Shown here: in pieces, positions 1 to 7,589 of the stretch
How the letters are laid out: the number at the start of each line of letters is the position of its first letter
How positions within the stretch are numbered: position 1 is the stretch's first letter
Assembly (NCBI RefSeq): GCF_025398275.1
Contig: NZ_JAODOR010000009.1
Location: 1 to 64,000 of the forward strand
Source: Microbacterium memoriense
GTDB taxonomy: Bacteria > Actinomycetota > Actinomycetes > Actinomycetales > Microbacteriaceae
Direction of reading: 5' to 3'
DNA: 64,000 nt
Position numbers and translations under genes: made by a program
The notes under the pieces: model-generated
Told to the model about the DNA's origin: nothing
What the model saw: only the letters and a program-made list of their open reading frames with translations
Databases searched by the model: none

Positions 1-17
1 TGTCCTGCGAGATGACA

Positions 18-226
18 CTTCTGGTCAGCGCATTGGCCGAAACGTGAGGAGCGCCCACGCGCGCGGTGGAAGATTACGGTGTTGTCAAGGGCGGGCTCTG
101 ACCATACCCCGCCACGCAACGCGCAGCCCGCGTTTTCGCGAGGAGATTTAGGCCCGACATGCTCGTCGTCGGAACCAGTGACATTAAGCACTCACAAAAG
201 GGCGCCAAGAGGTGCCGAACTCCACA
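18..226. repeat. 209-bp direct repeat, copy 1
   Basis: This stretch recurs at 1077-1285 in the same orientation with one mismatch (G at 152, C at 1211). The two copies enclose about 850 bases that carry a small membrane-protein gene. I see no transposase or terminal inverted repeats at its ends, so it looks like a duplicated segment rather than an insertion sequence. Bases 1-265 hold no convincing gene. Confidence 0.95.
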
Positions 227-265
227 AGTAGAGCCACCAGAAACGCGGCCCGTATCGAAACTCGG

Positions 266-739
266 TTACGGGACGAGTAGTTTCGGGTCGGAGTTTCGGC
301 CTGTCTGCTCGGTGGGTTCAGCGCGGTCGACGATGGGGCGGAGCTGTAGCCAGCCGGAGAGGATCAGCACCAGAGCCGTGCCGGTGAGGATGCCGTCTAG
401 TAGACCGGGGGGCAAGAGGAAGATCATCAGCACCAGGGTGACGCCGCAATTGAAGAGGGAGAGCACCAATCCCCACATGCGGTTTCGGGCCATGGCTATG
501 GCGCCGGTAATGCGAAGCACTCCGAACACGCCGCTCATCGCCATCATCAGGTAGAGGTGCTCGTTTAGGTATGGCAGCGCGAAGATGTCGACCCGATCGG
601 TGATCGAGCCCTGAGGGACGCCCAGCGCGAGCAGTGCTACAACGCCGATGACAACTGAGAGCTCCATCAGCGCGCCCTGGGCGATCAGCAAGCCGCTCGC
701 CCATCGAAGTCGGAGGAGGCGTGCGCGAGGTGTTGTCAC
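266..739 (-). CDS. small four-helix membrane protein, hypothetical
   Basis: The 157-residue product has about four hydrophobic segments (roughly residues 15-40, 62-82, 85-108 and 110-130) with short charged loops and a polar C-terminal tail, so it is probably an integral inner-membrane protein. I do not recognise the family. The reading frame starts at a GTG at 739 without an obvious Shine-Dalgarno sequence, so the start is uncertain. It lies between the two 209-bp repeats, downstream of the copper operon on the same strand, but about 650 bases separate it from that operon. Co-transcription is therefore doubtful. Confidence 0.65.
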   Translation of the reverse strand: MTTPRARLLRLRWASGLLIAQGALMELSVVIGVVALLALGVPQGSITDRVDIFALPYLNEHLYLMMAMSGVFGVLRITGAIAMARNRMWGLVLSLFNCGVTLVLMIFLLPPGLLDGILTGTALVLILSGWLQLRPIVDRAEPTEQTGRNSDPKLLVP

Positions 740-1076
740 GCTTTCAATCTATCGGCCGAGGTAGGCAACGCACCGGGCCGGGCACGTGGTTCTCTTTGTA
801 GGTTCCCGCAATCGCTCGAAACTGATCGATTGCGGCACGTCGACCAGGTGCAGCGCCGCGACGTCGACACGCCGTGCCGAAACTCCGTGCCTGTGGAGTT
901 CGTCGCTCTTTGGCGGTGTTCTGTGATCGTTCAGTGTCGCTAGTTACCGATCACGAGGATGCTGGCGGCGGCCTCGACGACCGGCTACAAGTCCTGCACC
1001 GAGGACCGGGCGATTGGTTTGCCAAGCTCGTCTGGAGCGCCGCGATCATCGCGGTACCGCTCGGCGGATTGATCGT

Positions 1077-1285
1077 CTTCTGGTCAGCGCATTGGCCGAA
1101 ACGTGAGGAGCGCCCACGCGCGCGGTGGAAGATTACGGTGTTGTCAAGGGCGGGCTCTGACCATACCCCGCCACGCAACGCGCAGCCCGCGTTTTCGCGA
1201 GGAGATTTAGCCCCGACATGCTCGTCGTCGGAACCAGTGACATTAAGCACTCACAAAAGGGCGCCAAGAGGTGCCGAACTCCACA
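1077..1285. repeat. 209-bp direct repeat, copy 2
   Basis: Second copy of the repeat at 18-226, 208 of 209 bases identical, offset exactly 1059 bases. Identity starts abruptly at 1077 and stops at 1285, just upstream of the 3' end of the BNR lipoprotein gene. Confidence 0.95.
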
Positions 1286-1309
1286 GCTTGAGGCGTGCCG
1301 CTATGGTTC

Positions 1310-1341
1310 GCCGAAACCTCGTATCGGCAGACAGTTTCGGC
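1310..1341. repeat. inverted GCCGAAAC repeat, possible recombinase or regulator site
   Basis: GCCGAAAC at 1310-1317 is mirrored by GTTTCGGC at 1334-1341 with 16 bases between. The overall spacing resembles a crossover site for a serine recombinase, but no recombinase gene is adjacent and the assignment is speculative. Related octamers occur at 36, 293 (reverse), 876 and 1095. Confidence 0.3.
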
Positions 1342-1390
1342 GTGTAGCGGGACAGGTGAGCGTCTTTCGCTGGAGATATCGTCCCCTCGT

Positions 1391-2257
1391 TTACTTGGCA
1401 ATTGCCGCCAGGCCGCTGTCATCGAAGACCAAGATGTCACCGTCGTTCGTGGTCGCGAGCGCTTGCGCGGAGCCATGAGTGACGCCGGCTGGAACCCACT
1501 CGGCTTTGGATCCTGTGCTGGCCCAGATCTGTCCGCCGCGACCGACACCGACAAGCCGTTTGCCGTCAGGTGACACGGCGAGTAGATAGAGCGCAGGCGC
1601 CTCGTTCAGAGGTGTAAAAGTGGTGCCCTCATCAGTGCTGATTTGCACCCCGTCTGGGGTGGCGGCGATCAGTTGCCCTTCACTGTCGATGACGAGGCTG
1701 AACGCCAGAATTTCTCCGACCGCCGACCAGGTCTCACCGAGGTCGTCAGTGCGGAGGAGCTCCGCAGAGTCCGAGGCGATCCCGTAGAGGGTGTCGTTCT
1801 TCCCGACGGCAAGCACGTGGAAGTCTTTCTCGTCGGTGAATGAGACAGGCGTCCAAGATCTGGCGCTGTCGTCGCTCCGGATGATTCCGAGGTTGGGGGA
1901 GCCGAGTTCTGGGGCCGTGGTCGGTCCGGGATGCCCGGACGCGAGGAGAGCATCACCAACAGTGATGAGGCCCATTGCGTCGAAGTCGGTCGTCTCGATA
2001 CGCGAGCCGACCTCCCCATCCGGTGTGGCCGTGTAGATCCCGTCATGGGCACCCAGGAGGTATCCGTCCTCGGAGGGGTTAGGCACGATCGCGTGGACGT
2101 GGCTGATGGACGCGGCGTGGTCGTGCCCGGTGGTGGGCTCGGCGGGTGCCGTGCAGCCGGCCAGCACAATGCTGGCCGCGATCGTTGTGGAGAGCGTGAG
2201 TGCCGCTCGGTGTCGCTGTCGAAAAGTGGGCAACGTGAGCTTCTTGAGGGTTCGCAT
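1391..2257 (-). CDS. BNR/Asp-box repeat lipoprotein (F510_1955-type)
   Basis: The 288-residue product has an N-terminal signal with lipobox LAGC (Cys35), so it is probably an extracytoplasmic lipoprotein. The mature part opens with a His-containing stretch (GHDHAASISHVHAI) and then carries beta-propeller-type repeats: SxDxGxTW-like Asp boxes are visible as RSDDSARSW, RTDDLGETW and STDEGTTF. Proteins of this kind are annotated as F510_1955 family glycosyl hydrolases by similarity to sialidase propellers, but no catalytic residues are evident. It is the last gene of the copper operon, so a metal-related periplasmic role is likelier than glycan cleavage. The gene upstream ends 61 bases away, with a hairpin in between. 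Confidence 0.8.
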   Translation of the reverse strand: MRTLKKLTLPTFRQRHRAALTLSTTIAASIVLAGCTAPAEPTTGHDHAASISHVHAIVPNPSEDGYLLGAHDGIYTATPDGEVGSRIETTDFDAMGLITVGDALLASGHPGPTTAPELGSPNLGIIRSDDSARSWTPVSFTDEKDFHVLAVGKNDTLYGIASDSAELLRTDDLGETWSAVGEILAFSLVIDSEGQLIAATPDGVQISTDEGTTFTPLNEAPALYLLAVSPDGKRLVGVGRGGQIWASTGSKAEWVPAGVTHGSAQALATTNDGDILVFDDSGLAAIAK

Positions 2258-2281
2258 GATGGTGTGCGCAACAGATCACGA

Positions 2282-2310
2282 GGTGGGGTGCGGGAGCCCC
2301 GCACCCCACC
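2282..2310 (-). terminator. hairpin between DUF305 and BNR genes
   Basis: A perfect 13-bp GC stem (GGTGGGGTGCGGG at 2282-2294, complement at 2298-2310) with a 3-base loop. There is no U-tract on either side. It probably attenuates or processes the transcript so that the last gene of the copper operon is expressed less, or stabilises the upstream message. Confidence 0.7.
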
Positions 2311-2317
2311 CCGGGGA

Positions 2318-2917
2318 TCACAGAGTTGCGAGGATCTCCTTCATGGTGGCGATCTCGTCGGTTTGCGTGTCGATGATCGTCTCAGCGAGTGCGATGGCGT
2401 CGCTGTTTTGACCGTTGTCGACTTCGTCCTGCGCCATGTCGACAGCGCCCTCGTGGTGCTGGATCATCTGCTCGAGGAACAGACGGCCAGCATCGGGACC
2501 GGTGGCATCTTCGAGGGCCTGCATGTCTTCTTCGGACATCATGCCGCTGCCGTGATCCATGCCCTCCATGCTGTCCATATCCGCGCCCCAGTCTTCGAGC
2601 CACTGATCCATCTTCTGGATCTCCGGCTCCTGAGCGGCCTTGATCTCTTCCGCGAGGGCGACGACGCGCTCATCGACGCCGTCTTTGCCGAGAACGACAT
2701 CGGACATCTCGATGGCCTGTGCGTGGTGCTCCTTCATCATGCTGGCGAACATGATGTCGGCGTCGTTCGCGTCCGCTGTTTCGGCGGGTGCGGACGAGCT
2801 GCCGCCGTGGTCCATACCTTCCATGCCGTTGCCAGAACCGGTGTTTCCGGCGCAGCCCGTGAGGGCAAGAAGGGCAGTGAGGGTGAGTGCGGCGATCGCC
2901 GCGGGTCGAATCTTCAT
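2318..2917 (-). CDS. DUF305 copper-associated lipoprotein
   Basis: The 199-residue product starts at ATG 2917, chosen because GGAG sits 8 bases upstream and a clean lipoprotein signal follows (lipobox LTGC, Cys22). The mature protein holds a His/Met-rich linker (NGMEGMDHGG) and two tandem DUF305-like helical halves, each with an H-H-x6-M type core: MMKEHHAQAIEM and MIQHHEGAVDM. DUF305 proteins such as CopM bind copper in the periplasm or outside the cell. Here the protein is encoded in a CsoR-headed operon with a copper ATPase, consistent with extracytoplasmic copper sequestration. Confidence 0.9.
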   Translation of the reverse strand: MKIRPAAIAALTLTALLALTGCAGNTGSGNGMEGMDHGGSSSAPAETADANDADIMFASMMKEHHAQAIEMSDVVLGKDGVDERVVALAEEIKAAQEPEIQKMDQWLEDWGADMDSMEGMDHGSGMMSEEDMQALEDATGPDAGRLFLEQMIQHHEGAVDMAQDEVDNGQNSDAIALAETIIDTQTDEIATMKEILATL

Positions 2918-2999
2918 GAGTGTTCTCCAAGGGTCGGTGATGAGGCCCGGCTGCTGCCGGTGCCAGGGGTGCGTGCCCGCAGAGCGGGCTAGCGCGTTA

Positions 3000-3461
3000 T
3001 CACGTGCGACTGATGCAGAGAACCGTGAGAGAGGGGGGTGGCGGAAGGGCGTGGGCACGGGCGGGCCAGCGCATGGTCGCGGCCGTAAGTATTGCGATCA
3101 GTGTCGCGTGCCGCCAGCCGAGCCCGATCCGCCCGAGCAGGATCGTGGCGACTAGGAGCGCGAGAACGCACGCCATCCACGTCATTGGGTCCCCGCCCCC
3201 ACACGTCGCGCATCCCGCATCCGCCGTAAGTGAGTCCGGCACGGCGGCGGCTTCGGACGTGTCGTGGTGATGGGCAGATACATCGGCCTGCGTGCTGACA
3301 GCGACGGTGTCGTGGTGGCCGGCAGTTGTCGCGTGCGAGTTGAAGGAGTGCATCGCCAGCAGACCCGCGATGACGCCCACCGCGACCGCGAGGACGGCCA
3401 AGACGGTATGGGTGAGCGTGCGCGGTCCCCGCACCTGTTGTGCGACGTTGATCAGCGACAT
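3000..3461 (-). CDS. DUF6153 family membrane protein
   Basis: The 153-residue protein has an N-terminal transmembrane helix (about residues 17-40), a His-rich loop (GHHDTVAVS, SAHHHDTSE), a CATCGGGD motif and a second helix before an Arg/Pro-rich tail. This architecture fits DUF6153, a family frequently found with copper genes in actinobacteria. ATG 3461 is preferred to GTG 3467 because GGGAGG lies 5 bases upstream of it and would overlap the GTG. The His cluster and paired Cys suggest metal binding at the outer membrane face. It lies between copB and the DUF305 gene in one transcription unit. Confidence 0.8.
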   Translation of the reverse strand: MSLINVAQQVRGPRTLTHTVLAVLAVAVGVIAGLLAMHSFNSHATTAGHHDTVAVSTQADVSAHHHDTSEAAAVPDSLTADAGCATCGGGDPMTWMACVLALLVATILLGRIGLGWRHATLIAILTAATMRWPARAHALPPPPSLTVLCISRT

Positions 3462-3512
3462 ACTCACCTCCCGTTCTCCTCAGCCTACGTCCGTCACCCT
3501 GACCGTTTCTTG

Positions 3513-5633
3513 CTACTTACCCGCTACTGCGTCCGGGCGGAGATCCAGCCGGCGCAGCAGCTGCGCGTTGAGCGCGACGACGATGGTCGACAGGGACATC
3601 AGCACGGCCCCCACGGACATCGGGAGCACGAACCCGATGGGGGCGAGCACGCCGGCCGCGAGCGGGACGGAGAGCAGGTTGTAGCCAGCGGCCCACCAGA
3701 GGTTCTGCTTCATCTTCCGGTAGCTGGCCCGTGACAGTTCGATCACCGACAGCACCGACCGAGGGTCGTCGCTGGCGAGGATGACCCCGGCCGAGGCGAT
3801 CGCGACGTCCGTTCCCGCGCCGATCGCGATACCGACATCCGCCTGCGCGAGCGCGGGGGCGTCGTTCACGCCGTCTCCGACCATCGCGACCTTGCGGCCC
3901 TCGCCCTGCAGTTCTTTCACCTTCGAGGCCTTGTCCTCCGGTCGCACCCCGGCGAAGTACCGGTCGATACCCAGCTCGCCCGCCACGGAGGCGGCCACCG
4001 CGTCGGCATCACCGGTGATCATGACGACTTGCACACCCCGCTCGTGGAGGGCCTCGACGGCATGACGCGACTCTGAGCGGATCTCATCCGCCAATCGCAG
4101 TGCGCCCGCGACCTGACCGTCGACGAGGACGTGGAGGATGATCGCACCCTCATTGCGCCACTCATCGGCAACCGCCAGCTCCTGGGCGTTCTCCTGCTCG
4201 AGCATGTACGGCCCACCGACCTGCACGATGTGCCCATCGACACGCGCACGGACCCCGACCGCCGGCGAGGACTCGAATTCGGACGAGGCAGGGACCGTGA
4301 GGTTCTTCTCCTTCGCCGCGTTGACGATCGCGCGAGCGAGCGGGTGCTCAGAGTCGGCTTCCGCAGCCGCGGCCCAGGCCAACAGCTGGTCAGAATCGGT
4401 GCCGGACACGGGGTCGATCGCGGTGACGGCGGGGGTGCCCTTGGTGAGCGTGCCGGTCTTGTCGAACAAGACGGTGTCGACGGTGCGCATACTCTCCAAC
4501 GCGAGACGATCCTTGATCAGCACACCCCCACGAGCCGCCCGCTCCGTCGCGATCGACACAACGAGCGGGATCGCCAGGCCCAGAGCGTGCGGGCACGCGA
4601 TCACCAGCACGGTGATCGCGCGGATCACCGCGGCGTCGGGCATGCCGACAACCGTCCAGACGATCGCGGTGATCGCGGCAGCGCCGAGCGCGAACCAGAA
4701 CAACCACCCGGCAGCTTTGTCAGCGAGCCGTTGCGCCCGCGACGACGAGCTCTGCGCCTCGGTCACCAGCTTCTGGATACCTGCGAGAGCAGTGTCCTCG
4801 CCGATCGCGGTGATCTCCACCCGCACACCGGAGTCGGTCGCGACGGTGCCGGCGATGACCTGGTCGCCGTCGCTGCGGCGCACGGGCCGGGATTCTCCGG
4901 TGATCATCGACTCGTCCATGCTGGCCGAGCCCTGCACGATCCGCCCGTCTGCGGGGACCCGCCCGCCCGGGCGCACCACCACCACGTCACCCACCAGCAG
5001 ATCAGACGGGGCAACCGTGACGGTTGTATCGCCCTCGATCTTTTCCGCCTCGTCAGGCAGCAACGCAGCCAAGGAATCCAACGCTGAGGTCGTCTGCGCG
5101 AGGGAACGCATCTCGATCCAGTGACCGAGCAGCATGATCACGATCAGCAGGGCCAGCTCCCACCAGAAGTCCAGTTCGTGGTGCAGCAGGCCCAGGCTCG
5201 CGCCCCATGATGCGAGGAACGCGACCGTGATCGCGAGAGCGATCAGCAGCATCATGCCGGGCTTGCGGGCCCGGAGTTCGCTCACCGCACCGGTGAGGAA
5301 CGGCGCCCCGCCCCACACATACATGACCGTTCCGAGAACCGGGGACACCCAACCGACCCACGCAGCGTCCGGCAGCGGGTATCCGAGCAGCATCGAGAAC
5401 ATCATCGAAAACCCGACGACCGGAACCGCAAGGACCAGCATGATCCAGAACAACCGCCGGAACTGGCCCACATGATCACCGTGCCCACCATGTCCGCCGT
5501 GCCCACCATGGCCGCCATGTTCTGGCGAAGCGTCGTGATCGTGGCTCATCGCCGCGTGGTCATGCTCCGTTGTCGGCGCCGCGCCGTGGTTCTCGTGTGC
5601 GGCGCGATGGCTGTGTTCGTCGTGCTGGCTCAT
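3513..5633 (-). CDS. copB: CopB-type copper-translocating P1B ATPase
   Basis: The 706-residue P-type ATPase pumps copper across the membrane using ATP. The N-terminus is not an HMA domain but a His-rich tail with HGG repeats (residues about 5-55). Visible motifs in order are TGES in the actuator domain, the ion-path triplet C347-P348-H349, the phosphorylated Asp391 in DKTGTLT, the SEHPLA nucleotide-binding HP motif and GDGVNDAPAL. CPH rather than CPC places it with CopB/P1B-3 pumps, for which Cu(I), Cu(II) and Ag(I) have been reported. About eight transmembrane helices are expected. It follows copZ by about 55 bases. AGGA precedes ATG 5633. Confidence 0.95.
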   Translation of the reverse strand: MSQHDEHSHRAAHENHGAAPTTEHDHAAMSHDHDASPEHGGHGGHGGHGGHGDHVGQFRRLFWIMLVLAVPVVGFSMMFSMLLGYPLPDAAWVGWVSPVLGTVMYVWGGAPFLTGAVSELRARKPGMMLLIALAITVAFLASWGASLGLLHHELDFWWELALLIVIMLLGHWIEMRSLAQTTSALDSLAALLPDEAEKIEGDTTVTVAPSDLLVGDVVVVRPGGRVPADGRIVQGSASMDESMITGESRPVRRSDGDQVIAGTVATDSGVRVEITAIGEDTALAGIQKLVTEAQSSSSRAQRLADKAAGWLFWFALGAAAITAIVWTVVGMPDAAVIRAITVLVIACPHALGLAIPLVVSIATERAARGGVLIKDRLALESMRTVDTVLFDKTGTLTKGTPAVTAIDPVSGTDSDQLLAWAAAAEADSEHPLARAIVNAAKEKNLTVPASSEFESSPAVGVRARVDGHIVQVGGPYMLEQENAQELAVADEWRNEGAIILHVLVDGQVAGALRLADEIRSESRHAVEALHERGVQVVMITGDADAVAASVAGELGIDRYFAGVRPEDKASKVKELQGEGRKVAMVGDGVNDAPALAQADVGIAIGAGTDVAIASAGVILASDDPRSVLSVIELSRASYRKMKQNLWWAAGYNLLSVPLAAGVLAPIGFVLPMSVGAVLMSLSTIVVALNAQLLRRLDLRPDAVAGK

Positions 5634-5688
5634 CGGAATTCCTTGCTCAGATGCGCCCGGTTGAGCCCGGGTGCAGAAGGTTAGCGAC

Positions 5689-6018
5689 TCAGGCCTGGCT
5701 GGTCGCGAGGGTATACCCGGCCTCTTCGACCGCAGCTCTCACAGCGGCAGGATCGACCGGTGCTGCGCTGTGGATAGTCACGCGGGAGGTGCCGCCGGCG
5801 TTCAGGTCGACGTCGACGGACTCGACACCGTCCACAGCCGCCAGTTCTTCACTGACGCTCGACACGCAATGCGAGCACGTCATCCCCGCAACCAAAACCT
5901 CTTCGGAGGACGAAGATGAGGCCGCAGCCGGTGCGGACGCCTCGGTGTTCGATGGGACGGCGCAGCACGCGCAGCCAGCGTTCGCGTCCTTTAGGCCAAG
6001 TTCAATGCGATCAGTCAT
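5689..6018 (-). CDS. copZ: CopZ-like copper chaperone with HMA domain
   Basis: Start ATG 6018 gives a 109-residue protein, with GGAG nearby upstream. An N-terminal segment carries NAGCACCAVPS, an extra Cys-rich motif, then an Ala/Ser linker. The HMA fold follows from about residue 40 with the metal-binding GMTCSHC motif and the expected beta-alpha-beta pattern. It should hand Cu(I) to the neighbouring ATPase, which itself lacks an HMA domain. The additional CACC motif is not part of canonical CopZ. The gene sits 31 bases downstream of csoR. Confidence 0.9.
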   Translation of the reverse strand: MTDRIELGLKDANAGCACCAVPSNTEASAPAAASSSSSEEVLVAGMTCSHCVSSVSEELAAVDGVESVDVDLNAGGTSRVTIHSAAPVDPAAVRAAVEEAGYTLATSQA

Positions 6019-6049
6019 CGTGTGCTCCTTCAATAGACAGATGTGGCGG

Positions 6050-6331
6050 TCATGAACGGACCAGACGGGCAATGGCCTCGTTAGCCTCGCGGACCTTCTC
6101 TGCCGCAACCTCGCCACCCTCGGCGCTGGCCTCGGCCACGCAATGACTTAGATGATCGCTCAGCAGCGACAACGCCACCGTTTCGAGCGCTCTCGTCGCT
6201 GCAGATACCTGCGTGAGGATGTCGATGCAGTACTTGTCTTCGTCGACCATCCGTGCGATTCCTCGCACCTGACCTTCGACGCGACTCAACCGCTTAGCGA
6301 GATCTGCCTTGCCGTCGCTGTACCCGTTCAT
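6050..6331 (-). CDS. csoR: CsoR-family copper-sensing repressor
   Basis: The 93-residue, all-helical protein matches the CsoR/RcnR family: KRLSRVEGQVRGIARMVDEDKYCIDILTQ contains the conserved helix-1/2 signature with the first ligand Cys, and SDHLSHCV supplies the His and second Cys ligands (C-H-C copper site). It binds DNA without copper and releases it when Cu(I) binds. ATG 6331 was chosen because it begins the conserved fold, and the palindromic operator lies 8 bases upstream. The open frame extends much further upstream but is not protein-like. It heads the copper operon. Confidence 0.95.
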   Translation of the reverse strand: MNGYSDGKADLAKRLSRVEGQVRGIARMVDEDKYCIDILTQVSAATRALETVALSLLSDHLSHCVAEASAEGGEVAAEKVREANEAIARLVRS

Positions 6332-6338
6332 GGTTAAA

Positions 6339-6359
6339 AGATACCCCCTGGGGGTATCT
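6339..6359. promoter_or_regulatory. CsoR operator palindrome
   Basis: Perfect inverted repeat: arms AGATACCCCC and GGGGGTATCT around a single T. The TACCCCC/GGGGGTA core is the form typical of actinobacterial CsoR operators. Its position immediately upstream of csoR implies autoregulation of the whole operon. Bases 6360-6592 beyond it hold no gene I can recognise. Confidence 0.88.
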
Positions 6360-6592
6360 AACTCAAGGTCGGTTCGCGCATTCCCGCGTGACTCGGTCCT
6401 TCTAGCGGTGCGAGCCCGACGAGAACTTGATGCGCCTGCCAAAAACGATCGATTTCGACGGTCTTGCCACCGATTGCGATCACCTGTGTAACTTGCGGCG
6501 AAAACTGGCGCGGTCGTCGCGGCAGTTAATGTCGTCCCGCGGCTGATGCGGTGGCGGATCGCGACCTGACCTCTATTGCGACGCCCCGATGA

Positions 6593-7549
6593 GAGCCTGA
6601 GCGCCGGCCCACGCGGCTGCTCGATGTGGATGCCTCTACGCACCACTTCCTGGGCCTGAAGATCCGTGAGAATGAGATCATCGCCGCGGTCACGAACATG
6701 CGCGGCGACATCGTGGCCGACTCGATCGCGCCACTGGACGAGCGGACACCGGAAGCGGTCGTGGGACTCGTGAGAGCCCAGCACCTCGCGGCATCAGCCG
6801 AACGGGTCATCACTGGCGTCGGGATCGGCATCGGCGGAGCCGTGCATGAGCGACGTGCCGTCATCAGCGCCGGATTCCTGGATTGGAGCGACGTGCCACT
6901 CGCCGACCTCATCGAGGCGGCGACCGGAGCACCGACGCTCGTCGAGAACGACGTGGTGGCGCTGTGCGAGTATGAGGATTGGTTCGGCGCCGCGAGCAAG
7001 GACGACCGCTTCGCCGTCATCACGCTCGGCATCGGGACCGGCTTCGGGCTCGTCGTCAACGGACAGCCCATCGTCAGTGAGGATTACGGCATCGGCCTCG
7101 TGGGGCACTGGCCGATGGATCCCTCAGGGCCGTTCTGTCAGCAGGGACACCGCGGATGCGCCGCCGCGCTCCTCAATTCGGACGCGATCGCCCGCTACGC
7201 CACCGAAGCACTCGGTGCCGACACCTCATTCGATGATGCCGTGGAGCTCGCCGCCCAGCACCACCCCGCCGCGCTGCGGATCGTCCAGGACGCGGCACGT
7301 GGTCTCGGAGTGTTGATCGCGGCGGTGTGCAATCTCACCCTCCCGCAGCGCATCATCATTGCCGGAGAGGGCGTGCGCCTCGCCGAAGTCGGGTGGCAGA
7401 CGCTGCTGCAGTCCGTCCGCGATCACCGGGCACCCCAAGCACACACTCCCCCGATCGACCTGTCGAGCGGCGACAACCTCGAATGGGCGCGCGGAGCGGC
7501 CGTCCTGGCGATCCAAGCCTTCGCGCTCGGCAGGTTCGCACCCGTGTGA
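6593..7549 (+). pseudogene. ROK-family regulator lacking its N-terminal HTH
   Basis: The frame encodes a ROK kinase-like domain nearly complete to its C-terminus, with the zinc motif region GHWPMDPSGPFCQQGHRGC. Homology to the intact ROK regulator at 16213-17385 begins at RRPTRLLDV (GRPTTPLDV there), so about 75 residues containing the winged helix are missing. An in-frame stop lies at 6590 and the upstream DNA encodes nothing resembling an HTH in any frame. The first in-frame start is GTG 6626 without a Shine-Dalgarno sequence. The copper island or a deletion has probably removed the 5' end. It could survive as a sugar kinase-like protein, but remnant is the likelier reading. Confidence 0.8.
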
Positions 7550-7589
7550 TCGCCGCGGCTCACAGGGGCATTGCACCGCGATCGCCGGA

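Larger units (their letters stand above)
740..1390. other. region without a convincing gene
   Basis: It contains the second repeat copy. An open frame from 874 to 1347 on the plus strand encodes one plausible transmembrane stretch (residues about 47-70), but the rest is low-quality Arg/Pro-rich sequence and runs through the repeat. It may be the remnant of a membrane-protein gene. The octamer GCCGAAAC recurs at 876 and 1095 here and at 36 in the first repeat copy. Confidence 0.5.

Noticed and set aside
159..554. Plus-strand frame across repeat copy 1 and the membrane-protein gene
   Set aside because: Low-complexity Arg/Ser/Pro composition, antisense to a better candidate; the repeat itself is not protein-like.
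1310..1341. Resolvase res site of a Tn3-like element
   Set aside because: Only one inverted octamer pair is present, without sub-sites II and III or a resolvase gene. Reported only as a low-confidence repeat.
874..1347. Possible membrane-protein gene entering repeat copy 2
   Set aside because: Only one hydrophobic stretch is convincing, and the C-terminal half is just the repeat read through. Kept only as a note on the gap.
6360..6592. Missing HTH of the ROK gene in another frame
   Set aside because: None of the plus-strand frames encodes anything like the HTH of the paralogue, so truncation rather than a frameshift is the better explanation.
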